Origin: Bacteroidales bacterium UBA6408
Lineage (GTDB): Bacteria > Bacteroidota > Bacteroidia > Bacteroidales > UBA932
Reading direction: 5' to 3'
NCBI GenBank assembly: GCA_002439805.1
Contig: DJPQ01000074.1
Coordinates: 1-11,810 of the forward strand
DNA length: 11,810 nucleotides
Both the position numbers and the translations under genes were made by a program. This document shows positions 1-7,089 of the stretch, one piece after another. A model generated the notes under the pieces. That model did not search any database. It saw nothing but the letters and a program-made list of their open reading frames with translations, and was not told the DNA's origin. The number at the start of each line of letters is the position of its first letter. Positions within the stretch are counted from its first letter, which is position 1.

Positions 1-962
1 ATGAGCGTCTCCCAAGTGTAGTTCTTGTAAGGATTGTAATACTCCGGATTCTTCAGACCGCCTATCGCCTCGCCGAGGTGCGCCGCAGCGTATGCGCTCG
101 CGCCCTCGAAGTCCATGCCGCCGTTCTTCGCATACTGGGCGGAGTTCCTCAGGGCCTCGTAGGTCAGTTCCACATACTCGGACATATTCACGAGGTCGTA
201 ACGCGGAAGCGCCCGCGAAGCCAGGCCGAAATTGCCCTTATAGTTAATGTTTATCCTGTCCGCGCTGCCCTTCTTCGTAGTTATGACTATGACTCCGTTT
301 GCTCCGCGAGCGCCATAGAGCGCACCTGCGGAAGCATCCTTGAGAACAGTCATAGTCTCTATGTCACCGGGGTTGATTGAGCTTATGGCTCCGTCGTAAG
401 GAACGCCATCGACCACATAAAGAGGAGTCGAGGAGGCGTTCACAGAGCCGACGCCACGCACCATGATAGACGCGCCCTCGCCGGGCTGTCCCCCTCCTGA
501 AGTCACCTGCACGCCGGCGACGGTTCCCTCGAACGACTTAGTCAGGTTTCCGACAGGACGCTTGCTGAGTTCATCGCCCTTTACCACGCTCGCAGAGCCC
601 GTGAAGGATTCCTTCTTCGCCGTACCATAAGCCACGACAATGACGTCATCAAGAACAACGGACTCGTCCTGAAGAACAAAATCGACCACAGACTTTCCAT
701 CGACGGGGCGCTCGCTCTCCGCATATCCGAGGTTGGTCGCCGTGAGTACCGCATCGACAGGAACCTGATTCAGGACATAATTCCCGTCAAAGTCGGTGAC
801 AGTACCCTGAGACGTCCCCTTCACGAACACGCCCGCACTTATTATCGGCATACCGTCCTTATCGACGACACGTCCGCTCACCGTTATCTCCTGCTGCGCG
901 AACACCGCAACGGCCGACAGCAGGAAACACAAAACCGCAATATATAATGATTTGATTCTCAT
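1..962 (-). CDS. SusC/RagA-family TonB-dependent outer-membrane receptor, N-terminal 320 residues (3' end outside window)
   Basis: This is the front part of an outer-membrane TonB-dependent transporter of the SusC/RagA family, which in Bacteroidota imports oligosaccharides or peptides with a SusD-like lid lipoprotein. Translation from the ATG at 962 gives a signal peptide ending near VFAQQ (residues 1-23), consistent with signal peptidase I. Next come a carboxypeptidase-regulatory-like beta domain (about 26-99, with ITVSGRVVDKDG and GTVTDFDGNY), a TonB-box-like segment DDVIVVAYGTAKK (105-117), and the plug domain (about 118-230) ending in the family hallmark LYGARGANGVIVITTK. Barrel sequence starts after that and runs off the left edge with the frame open. 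Family members are roughly 1000 residues, so about two thirds is missing. The start lies 26 nt after the FN3 lipoprotein stop, behind an A/G-rich leader, so it looks co-transcribed. The substrate cannot be told from this part, and SusD is not in the window. Confidence 0.95.
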   Translation of the reverse strand, partial: MRIKSLYIAVLCFLLSAVAVFAQQEITVSGRVVDKDGMPIISAGVFVKGTSQGTVTDFDGNYVLNQVPVDAVLTATNLGYAESERPVDGKSVVDFVLQDESVVLDDVIVVAYGTAKKESFTGSASVVKGDELSKRPVGNLTKSFEGTVAGVQVTSGGGQPGEGASIMVRGVGSVNASSTPLYVVDGVPYDGAISSINPGDIETMTVLKDASAGALYGARGANGVIVITTKKGSADRININYKGNFGLASRALPRYDLVNMSEYVELTYEALRNSAQYAKNGGMDFEGASAYAAAHLGEAIGGLKNPEYYNPYKNYTWETL

Positions 963-988
963 AAATTTCTCTCTTAATCTGCCAGACT
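963..988 (-). promoter_or_regulatory. Translation leader of the SusC gene
   Basis: This 26-nt gap separates the FN3 lipoprotein stop (TGA, 989-991) from the SusC ATG. Read on the minus strand it ends in AAGAGAGAAATTT directly before the ATG, a purine-rich stretch that can serve as a weak ribosome-binding region. I see no Bacteroides-type promoter (TTTG and TAnnTTTG boxes) in the gap and no terminator hairpin. The SusC gene is therefore probably read through from the upstream genes, although a promoter within the preceding coding sequence cannot be excluded. Confidence 0.5.
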
Positions 989-2863
989 TCACCGTTCATT
1001 TGTGCCGATAGGCTCATAGATGTCAATAATCGCAGGGGCGTTGAACAATATGCGTCCGGAAGGCTTTCCATACACAGATGGCGAGATTGTCGCCGACTTT
1101 GTCGCCGACACTGCCGTCGTTGCGGCGGCAGCGCTAGTGACGGTGTCACCGTTGCGCTCGGTAAATGTCGCCAGCAGGGCATATTTCGTTCTCGGCTCAA
1201 GCGGAGTCCCGTCGATTCCGAAAATCATCGACAGAGTACCGCTCATGTTCATAAGGTCAATGCTTGACTGCGGCATATCGACCCCGCTCTCACGGACAAT
1301 CTGCTCCGAGCTCTTGTTCTCATCCAGCTCGCTGTACTTGCAGAAGCAGTACCTGATGCCGGACACATGGAAATTGTACGGCTCGGAGGCCGGGTCGAAG
1401 GCAATGTTGAACGTCGCCGCGAGCGAAGACTCGGTCGGATGCTGCGTGCTTCTTCCCAACGTGACGTTTGCCCATGACACATGGCTGGTCGAAGACCTCG
1501 TCGGCATCGAATTGAGGAAGAAGGCCGTTTCGTTGGCCGAATTCGTGACGACTGCACCGGCCGTATAGCTTGTCGCCGACGAGAGCCCCTGAAACGTCGC
1601 CGTGAATCCATTGTCTGAATTTATTCCGGCAAGCGACACCGCATCCTCCGTGACGGTGCCATACTCCGCGACATATTCCGCGAATAAGTCCGGAGTGGAC
1701 GCGAAGTAGTTCTTGTACGACCGCGTCGATGTGAGTATGGATACTACCCTCGTCACATCCTTTCCGATCCAGAAAAGACCGAGGCAGTTCGTGGCATTGA
1801 CGCTTCCCGTGCCCGTAGGCAGCATCAGCCCCTGCATGAACCAGTCCGCCCCTGAGTAGTCCGGCAACGGCGAGCTGTTCTCGGCGAGTGTCTTCGTCGT
1901 GTAGCCATAGAGAGGAGTAACCGCATTGCCGGCCTTGTCCACGCCGAAAACCCCGACGCGATAGGTCAGTTCGGAGCAGAGCTGACTACCGACATAGGAT
2001 GATGTTCCGGAATACGAGTACTGCGAAACTCCCGTGGAGACATCAGTTCCCTCGTCTTTCAGGGCCTGAAGCCAAAGTTTCAGATACATATCCCTTATCT
2101 CGGTGTCTGACATTCCGGTAAGATAAGTTTCCGGCCAGCAGAAATAGAGATAACGGAAATCCGGCAGGGCATAGACATTGAAAGTCGTGTAGTCGGCTCC
2201 GGTCTCCACGTGCGAGCATACAATCTGAGGGATGTCATCCGAAGCCGGGCGGGTCACGAACTTCAGGCTTGCCTCGGCCGAGTCATTGACATATTTTTCT
2301 TCAGACAAGGCCTTTAGCCGGAACACATATTCCGTGGAAGGTTCAAACCCGCTCAATTCCACCATGCACTTTGTGGATGTCCCCGTAAAGTTACCCACCG
2401 AATACTCGTAGGAAGTCGCCCCTGAAACCGGCTCCCACCGGAATATCGTTTTGGACACATATGTAGCCACCGCCTCGGGAACCGGCGTGTCAAGAACCGT
2501 TATATCATCCGTGACGATGCGAAAATTGACAAAATTGGAGTTCCGGCGAGTGCCGTTGTTCCCGGCGTCAGCCCTCAGCGCGAAGGTATATTCCGATTTC
2601 GGAGACAAATCCGTAAACATAAGCGATGTCTTCTTTGTCGTGAGTGTGTCTCCACCGTTGAAAACATAGGTGTATGAGCCGGCGTCAGTGACGGCATCCC
2701 ACGACACCTTGAAAGAGGCGCAGCCCATGTCGCTCACGACAGCGCGAGGCTCGGGCAATTTTTCCGCGTCGTCCATTTCCGCAACATTATCCTTAACACA
2801 GGAGCAGGCCAGCACGGCAACGAATGCCGCGAGGTAAATTCTTTCTGAACGAAATCTTCTCAT
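989..2863 (-). CDS. FN3-domain surface lipoprotein (624 aa) with repeated FN3-like modules
   Basis: This is a predicted outer-membrane lipoprotein built of beta-sandwich modules, with no catalytic motif that I recognise. The N-terminus has a basic, then hydrophobic, segment and a lipobox ending in ACSC (Cys22, or less likely Cys20), followed by VKDNVAEMDD, which resembles a surface-export signal. Two ordinary fibronectin type III domains follow (about 37-118 and 127-204; the first has FKVSWDAV and LSPKSEYTFALRA, the second has FRWEPVSGATSYEY and FEPSTEYVFRLKAL). About three further units (roughly 212-325, 355-455, 461-583) share a pattern with the two BACON lipoproteins upstream: a strand pair, a charged probable helix, then a TxYxhxhF-type strand. 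The start codon overlaps the protease stop as ATGA, so translation is probably coupled. A binding or scaffold role beside the protease is inferred; ligand unknown. Confidence 0.88.
   Translation of the reverse strand: MRRFRSERIYLAAFVAVLACSCVKDNVAEMDDAEKLPEPRAVVSDMGCASFKVSWDAVTDAGSYTYVFNGGDTLTTKKTSLMFTDLSPKSEYTFALRADAGNNGTRRNSNFVNFRIVTDDITVLDTPVPEAVATYVSKTIFRWEPVSGATSYEYSVGNFTGTSTKCMVELSGFEPSTEYVFRLKALSEEKYVNDSAEASLKFVTRPASDDIPQIVCSHVETGADYTTFNVYALPDFRYLYFCWPETYLTGMSDTEIRDMYLKLWLQALKDEGTDVSTGVSQYSYSGTSSYVGSQLCSELTYRVGVFGVDKAGNAVTPLYGYTTKTLAENSSPLPDYSGADWFMQGLMLPTGTGSVNATNCLGLFWIGKDVTRVVSILTSTRSYKNYFASTPDLFAEYVAEYGTVTEDAVSLAGINSDNGFTATFQGLSSATSYTAGAVVTNSANETAFFLNSMPTRSSTSHVSWANVTLGRSTQHPTESSLAATFNIAFDPASEPYNFHVSGIRYCFCKYSELDENKSSEQIVRESGVDMPQSSIDLMNMSGTLSMIFGIDGTPLEPRTKYALLATFTERNGDTVTSAAAATTAVSATKSATISPSVYGKPSGRILFNAPAIIDIYEPIGTNER
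2860..2863 (-). promoter_or_regulatory. ATGA stop/start overlap between protease and FN3 lipoprotein genes
   Basis: On the minus strand the four bases ATGA contain both the start codon of the FN3 lipoprotein (2863-2861) and the TGA stop of the S8 protease (2862-2860). This arrangement commonly couples translation by termination and re-initiation, and suggests the two products are made in related amounts. Both reading frames are long and carry their own signal peptides, so the overlap joins two genes and is not a frameshift within one. Confidence 0.85.
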
Positions 2864-4785
2864 TTGCTGACAATTATTTCGAGGTTCTTGTAAAGTGCCT
2901 TGCCGTCAGAGAGGGTGATGACCGCATCGCCCTCCGCAAGCCCGGTAATCAGGAGACTGTCCCCGGACAGTGCCACTCCGACGACATCAGGCGCGGAATT
3001 ACTGTAGGAAATCACCTGAACTGCGGGGAAATATGCCTTGAGATTAACCGTGACAGTCCCCCCTACCTTGATGAATTTTGACGGGATGTCCCCCGTGTAG
3101 TCCATATACCGGAGAAGATTCCAGGTGTCGAGAATCCCGACTCCCATATTTCCGATATATGCCTCTGACAAATACTGAGTGAACGGTCTCGCGGAGCTCA
3201 GCAGCGCGGCACGAAGCACATCCGGCGTAAGTCCCTTACGCTTGTCCTTTCCGTAATAGTAAGAAACCGCGAGCGCACAGGCGCCGCTTACATGAGGGCA
3301 GGCCATCGAAGTTCCCTGCGCATATCCGTAGGCATCCGTGCCGTTCTCGCCCACAGTCGTGCTATAGACTCCGCCGTATGTCGCGTCCGAAAGGGTCGTG
3401 TCACCTCCCGGGGCGGTAATGTCAATCCAGCTTCCGTAATTCGTATAGACTGACGCGACGCCATAGTATGAGCAGGCAGCCACGCTGACCACCTTCTTGT
3501 CCGCAGCCGGATAGCTGTCGTAGTTGACGCCGTCATTGCCTGCGGCAAAGATAATCAGGCCGCCCTTCATCGGGCCCGTCTGATTGCCGTTTTCGTCAAC
3601 GCCGGCATACTTGATGAAATAGTCCATCGCACGTCTGAGCGCCCCGTATGAGCTCCGTGTCCACGTGTTCCAACTCACCTTGGAGTTGTAGCCCCAGCTG
3701 TTCTGGCAGATGACTGCGCCGTTGTCGGCCGCATATTTCATGGCGCGCACCGCGCCTCCGAGTCCGGCCCCGGAAGAGCCGTTGTCGCCGGATCCGAGAG
3801 TCTGGAGACTCATAATCCGGACACCGTCACCTTTCCCCGAACCGCCTGCAATGCCGTTGACACCCTTGCCGTTATTGTTCACCGCAGCAATGGTTCCGGC
3901 GACATGGGTCCCATGATAGAGTGATTCGGACACAGTTATGGTTCCGCTGTTGTCTATGAAATTGTAGCCGTGCACATCGTCCACATATCCGTTCCCGTCA
4001 TCATCAATTCCATTGCCGGGAATCTCCCCGCCGTTGACCCACATATTGTCGGCGAGGTCCTCATGATCACACTTTACACCCTGGTCAATGACCGCGACTA
4101 TGACGTCCGGATTGCCCTGCGACAGGTTCCACGCCGCCCACACGTCTGCATCTGCCCCGACAAGGCTCTCGTTTCCGAAAACAGTGCCGGTGTTGTTGTA
4201 GTGCCACTGCCGCTGCTGCACGTCCTCGCTCTCGTTGAAAGGGAATGAGGCGGTTCTCCTTGCGGCCGCCTTTGCCGGAGCGATTCTCTCCGGAACCGCA
4301 GTAAACGGAGCAAAGGGATTCTCATCCGCAGACTTGATTTTCGTCGGGTACTCGATGTACTCTATGGCTCCGCATTTCTTAAGCTGGCGAACCACATCGC
4401 GGCTGACAAGCTTCTTGTCGTAGCTTGCGATGTACCAGCAGTCAAGCCCTTCAGCCTTTGTCCTCGCCTCGAATTTCCCGCATTCCGGGAACAGCCTCTC
4501 AAGGCGGAACTGCCCCAGGCCGCCGAGAACCTCCGCGACCTCACGTGTGCCGGTCATCGCGTCATCCGCGCTTCCGGAAGACTTTGTCGAGACATCCCGC
4601 ACCGGCTTCAGCTTAATCAGGAGCTCACCGCCCACGGCATCGAAGGCATCCGCCTCATTAATTACAATCGGCCCGGACTTTCCTGTGTCTCCGGGAGTTT
4701 CCGCAAGATTCTGTTTCGAGCAGGACGCCGTCACGGCAAGCGCAGCGAAAAGCAGCGGATAAAGATTTCTAAAATTAAAGTTCAT
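2860..4785 (-). CDS. Subtilisin-family (S8) serine protease lipoprotein, 641 aa
   Basis: This is a secreted subtilase anchored as a lipoprotein. Residues 1-22 form a signal peptide with lipobox TASC (Cys22), followed by SKQNLAE. Residues about 45-150 look like an inhibitory prodomain, starting GGELLIKLKPV and ending near AIEYIEYPTKI. A linker rich in Ala, Pro and Arg (about 151-190, with a dibasic Arg176-Arg177) leads to the S8 domain (about 191-560). All catalytic residues are present: Asp234 in AVIDQGV, His291 in HGTHVAGTIAA, oxyanion Asn417 in AAGND and nucleophile Ser493 in GTSMACPHVSG. An acidic GNGIDDDGNGYVDD loop (258-270) is probably a calcium site. Residues about 567-641 form a C-terminal Ig-like (BIG2-like) domain; there is no type IX secretion sorting domain. 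The start lies 4 nt after the preceding lipoprotein stop, and the stop overlaps the FN3 gene. An active endopeptidase is well supported; its substrate is unknown. Confidence 0.95.
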   Translation of the reverse strand: MNFNFRNLYPLLFAALAVTASCSKQNLAETPGDTGKSGPIVINEADAFDAVGGELLIKLKPVRDVSTKSSGSADDAMTGTREVAEVLGGLGQFRLERLFPECGKFEARTKAEGLDCWYIASYDKKLVSRDVVRQLKKCGAIEYIEYPTKIKSADENPFAPFTAVPERIAPAKAAARRTASFPFNESEDVQQRQWHYNNTGTVFGNESLVGADADVWAAWNLSQGNPDVIVAVIDQGVKCDHEDLADNMWVNGGEIPGNGIDDDGNGYVDDVHGYNFIDNSGTITVSESLYHGTHVAGTIAAVNNNGKGVNGIAGGSGKGDGVRIMSLQTLGSGDNGSSGAGLGGAVRAMKYAADNGAVICQNSWGYNSKVSWNTWTRSSYGALRRAMDYFIKYAGVDENGNQTGPMKGGLIIFAAGNDGVNYDSYPAADKKVVSVAACSYYGVASVYTNYGSWIDITAPGGDTTLSDATYGGVYSTTVGENGTDAYGYAQGTSMACPHVSGACALAVSYYYGKDKRKGLTPDVLRAALLSSARPFTQYLSEAYIGNMGVGILDTWNLLRYMDYTGDIPSKFIKVGGTVTVNLKAYFPAVQVISYSNSAPDVVGVALSGDSLLITGLAEGDAVITLSDGKALYKNLEIIVSK

Positions 4786-4789
4786 ATCA

Positions 4790-5896
4790 TCAATATGTAA
4801 ATTCGATATAGTTCACTTCCGTCGTAAGCCCGCCGTCAGTCTCGGAGACATGGTAGCCGACGGCAAAAGCGACATATTCCGTACCGCGCTCCATTTCGGT
4901 GTCCTGTGTCAAATCCTTCCGCAACAAGTTCTGACAGACTTCAAGACTGCCTTTCTTTGTGGCATAAAGTATATAATACTGCGCCGCATAATCGGGGTCC
5001 ACAGACTCCCAGGCTTCTTTTGTCACATAGTTGAACACATACGTCTCGTCTGCCTTGTCCGGCTGGATTGTCAGGGTTCCGTTGTCATAGCGGAGCTCGA
5101 ACTTCATGTCCGATGCCGGAGCAGACAAAGTCCGGAACTTGAGCAGGTCGATGTCGCCGCTGTAGGAGAACTTCTTCTTGGACTTGTCGTAACTTATGTC
5201 AAAGACTGCCAGATAGTAATCCGTGCGGTCAAAAAGCTGCGGGCGCATGGACGCATCAAGTTTTTGTGTGTCCAGAATCCCGGAAGAAAGGAACTTGTCC
5301 GGAGTTGTTCCGGCAGTCACGGCCAAGGACTCAGCCTGTTCTATACAGGCCTTTATCAGCATCTCGGGCGTTTCCTTCTCATAGTCCGCCACGCGGACCG
5401 GTGTCCAGATATAGGTTTTCCCCGCATCCACCGGAGTGACCTGCACGCGGCAGGTTGAAGTAGTCACGTCACTGACCTCTATCCTAAAGTTGCGGTATAT
5501 AGGTGAGTCGCCCCCACCGGTGCCCTGAATCACCGTCAAATCGAGCGGTTTTGTGCCCGAGCAGCGGAGGCTGATTTTTCCGGTGCGGTCCCTGCCGCTG
5601 TCATTGGCATCGACAATGCAGGTGAACTCCGAATTATAGACACTCCGCACATGGATCCACGGGCTGCCGACAGTAACCTGAGCGATGCCGCCCTCCATCG
5701 GGCCGTTTATGGCATAGTCAACAGTAACCTCTCCGCCGGCCACTCCGACCTTGAGTACTTTGGGATTGACGGTGAATGAAGAGTTATAGTTTTCATCGTC
5801 TTCCCCGGCAGGCTTGGTGCAGGAAGAAAACACTATTCCAGAAAAAATAGTGACAGCCAAGCACAGAAGAAGACAGCCAGTTCCATGAAATCTCAT
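4790..5896 (-). CDS. BACON-domain surface lipoprotein with two FN3-like modules (368 aa)
   Basis: This is a predicted surface lipoprotein and a paralogue of the gene just upstream. I place the start at 5896 (MRFHGTG...), because this puts a compact signal peptide directly before lipobox FSSC (Cys26) and the acidic tail TKPAGEDDE. An in-frame ATG at 5980 would add 28 polar residues and overlap the upstream gene by 34 nt. Residues about 38-125 form a BACON domain (conserved Trp80 in SPWIHV, terminal strand LDLTVIQG). Two modules follow (about 134-256 and 264-368), each with a strand pair, a charged probable helix and a TxYhxhhF-type strand (TDYYLAVFDIS; TEYVAFAVGYH). BACON domains are generally taken as carbohydrate- or mucin-binding in Bacteroidota, but several tested ones act only as spacers, so binding is an inference. 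The protease gene begins 4 nt after its stop, which suggests joint function. Confidence 0.88.
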   Translation of the reverse strand: MRFHGTGCLLLCLAVTIFSGIVFSSCTKPAGEDDENYNSSFTVNPKVLKVGVAGGEVTVDYAINGPMEGGIAQVTVGSPWIHVRSVYNSEFTCIVDANDSGRDRTGKISLRCSGTKPLDLTVIQGTGGGDSPIYRNFRIEVSDVTTSTCRVQVTPVDAGKTYIWTPVRVADYEKETPEMLIKACIEQAESLAVTAGTTPDKFLSSGILDTQKLDASMRPQLFDRTDYYLAVFDISYDKSKKKFSYSGDIDLLKFRTLSAPASDMKFELRYDNGTLTIQPDKADETYVFNYVTKEAWESVDPDYAAQYYILYATKKGSLEVCQNLLRKDLTQDTEMERGTEYVAFAVGYHVSETDGGLTTEVNYIEFTY

Positions 5897-5946
5897 AATA
5901 CGCGTAATTATATGTTCATCAACACCGGGGACTGGTGCCCCGTCAT
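5897..5946 (-). promoter_or_regulatory. 50-nt spacer between the two BACON lipoprotein genes, with small alternative hairpins
   Basis: This is the longest gap in the window. It holds two short dyads that exclude each other: CACC (5923-5926) with GGTG (5934-5937), and GGGG (5927-5930) with CCCC (5938-5941), each with a 7-base loop. The stems are only 4 bp and no U-run follows, so this is not a convincing terminator. Nearer the start codon the minus strand becomes A/T-rich, as is usual for Bacteroidota leaders. I see no convincing promoter boxes. The whole gap is also open in frame with the downstream lipoprotein, which is why the start position needs the signal-peptide argument. Confidence 0.35.
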
Positions 5947-7080
5947 TTATTGCTTCATCGAAAAGTGAAACTGAAGCCATGCTATGTTGGAGGCGGTGCC
6001 AGCCGAAGCATTGTAGCTATAGACAAAAGCAACCCAGTCAGAGTTGTCCGTTACGTTAGCATACGAGTTAAACGGCAGCGACTTGGCATAATCTGTCTCC
6101 TTTGTGTCGTAAGTCGGTATGCTCGAAGAGCTCTCGATATACCTGCGTACAAGTTCACGCGGCGTCTTGGCACCATCCCACGTGTCAACCGGAGCGAAAC
6201 CGTAGCAAAACTTTCCGGAAATCCCCTTTGAGACATTGAAGGTCACGACATAACTGCTCTCGTCATACGAGATTGAGAAGGCGTCAGACGATGGAGGAAC
6301 CGTTCCGGTCTTGAAACGTGTGACCACAACATTTCCGCTGTAGCTCCAGGAAAGACTGAGGTCAAAGGCGACAAGGCAGTAATCCGTGTCGGGGTCAAGC
6401 CCGTTCTGCGTCGTCGAGCGGTAGCCCTTGTAGAGTTTACCTGCGAGGTTGAACGGTGCCTCATATTTTTCCTCATACTTCCGCGCAACCTCCTTCATCT
6501 CGGCCACAGCCTTGTCAACGTATGCCTTGCGGTTGGCGTCATACTCGTTCCATTCGTCCGCATGGATGAATGCAAACACATAGTAGCGGTCCTGGAGATT
6601 CGGAGCGACAGTGTAGGTCACGGAAGACTCGGTCACGCCGGCGGTTGACAGGTCGAAGGACATCCCGGACGGCGTGACATAGTCGATTCCCGAACTCTGT
6701 ATCACGGTGACCCGCACGGTCTTCGCTCCGGCCATACCAAGGGAAATTACCGCATTACGGCTTCCCGAGGTAGTGTTGGCCGCAGCCCTGAGAGTCACGC
6801 TCTCCGGCTCTTTCCCTACGGACTTCACTTCAGCGTCGGTCACGACCGTAAGCCAGTCAGCATTGGTAGTAACAGAAACGGTTCCGGTCACTGTGCCGCT
6901 GACGATGTACTGAACGGTCACGTCGGCAGCCTCCGCCCCGATCTTCATGACGCTGCTCCCCGCTACCCTTATCAAATCGGACTCAGTTTCAGCAGCCTTT
7001 TCACAAGCGGAAATTGTGACTGCGGTCAAAACCGCAGCCACAATCATCCGAAAATATTTTCCAGTTATATTAAAACCCAT
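5947..7080 (-). CDS. BACON-domain surface lipoprotein with two FN3-like modules (377 aa)
   Basis: This is a predicted surface lipoprotein with the same architecture as the next gene. The N-terminus gives a hydrophobic stretch and lipobox ISAC (Cys26), followed by EKAAETESD. A second Met at residue 12 would also leave a workable signal peptide, so the exact start is slightly uncertain. Residues about 37-130 are a BACON domain (Trp76 in ADWLTVV, TSGSRNAVISL, closing VRVTVIQSS). Modules follow at about 139-257 and 267-373. The first contains an unusually long charged probable helix (about 181-206, with KAVAEMKEVARKYEEKYE) and then DTDYCLVAFDLS. The segment around TDYCLVAFDLS, WSYSGNVVVTRFKTG and SSDAFSISYD aligns by eye with TDYYLAVFDIS, FSYSGDIDLLKFRTL and ASDMKFELRYD in the neighbour, which supports tandem duplication and divergence. 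No catalytic residues are recognisable. The start is 9 nt after the fimbrillin-like gene. Confidence 0.88.
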   Translation of the reverse strand: MGFNITGKYFRMIVAAVLTAVTISACEKAAETESDLIRVAGSSVMKIGAEAADVTVQYIVSGTVTGTVSVTTNADWLTVVTDAEVKSVGKEPESVTLRAAANTTSGSRNAVISLGMAGAKTVRVTVIQSSGIDYVTPSGMSFDLSTAGVTESSVTYTVAPNLQDRYYVFAFIHADEWNEYDANRKAYVDKAVAEMKEVARKYEEKYEAPFNLAGKLYKGYRSTTQNGLDPDTDYCLVAFDLSLSWSYSGNVVVTRFKTGTVPPSSDAFSISYDESSYVVTFNVSKGISGKFCYGFAPVDTWDGAKTPRELVRRYIESSSSIPTYDTKETDYAKSLPFNSYANVTDNSDWVAFVYSYNASAGTASNIAWLQFHFSMKQ

Positions 7081-7089
7081 CGCATTTGT

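Noticed and set aside
1020..1568. A 182-codon plus-strand open frame opposite the FN3 lipoprotein
   Set aside because: It covers the C-terminal module region of a real minus-strand gene and shows no signal peptide or domain of its own.
2860..4785. Type IX secretion for the S8 protease
   Set aside because: Bacteroidota S8 proteases are sometimes T9SS cargo, but this one has a lipobox at the N-terminus and an Ig-like C-terminus without a recognisable sorting domain.
2860..4785. S8 protease as a peptide-natural-product (cyanobactin or lanthipeptide) maturation enzyme
   Set aside because: No precursor peptide, cyclodehydratase, lanthipeptide synthetase or dedicated exporter is present; the neighbours are surface binding lipoproteins and a SusC receptor.
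4850..5458. A 202-codon plus-strand open frame opposite the second BACON lipoprotein
   Set aside because: It is antisense to a well-supported lipoprotein gene, rich in Cys, His and Arg as expected for a mirrored frame, and shows no recognisable domain.
5897..5980. Upstream start at 5980 for the second BACON lipoprotein
   Set aside because: It would place 28 polar and acidic residues before the hydrophobic signal segment and overlap the upstream gene by 34 nt; the start at 5896 gives a normal lipoprotein signal.
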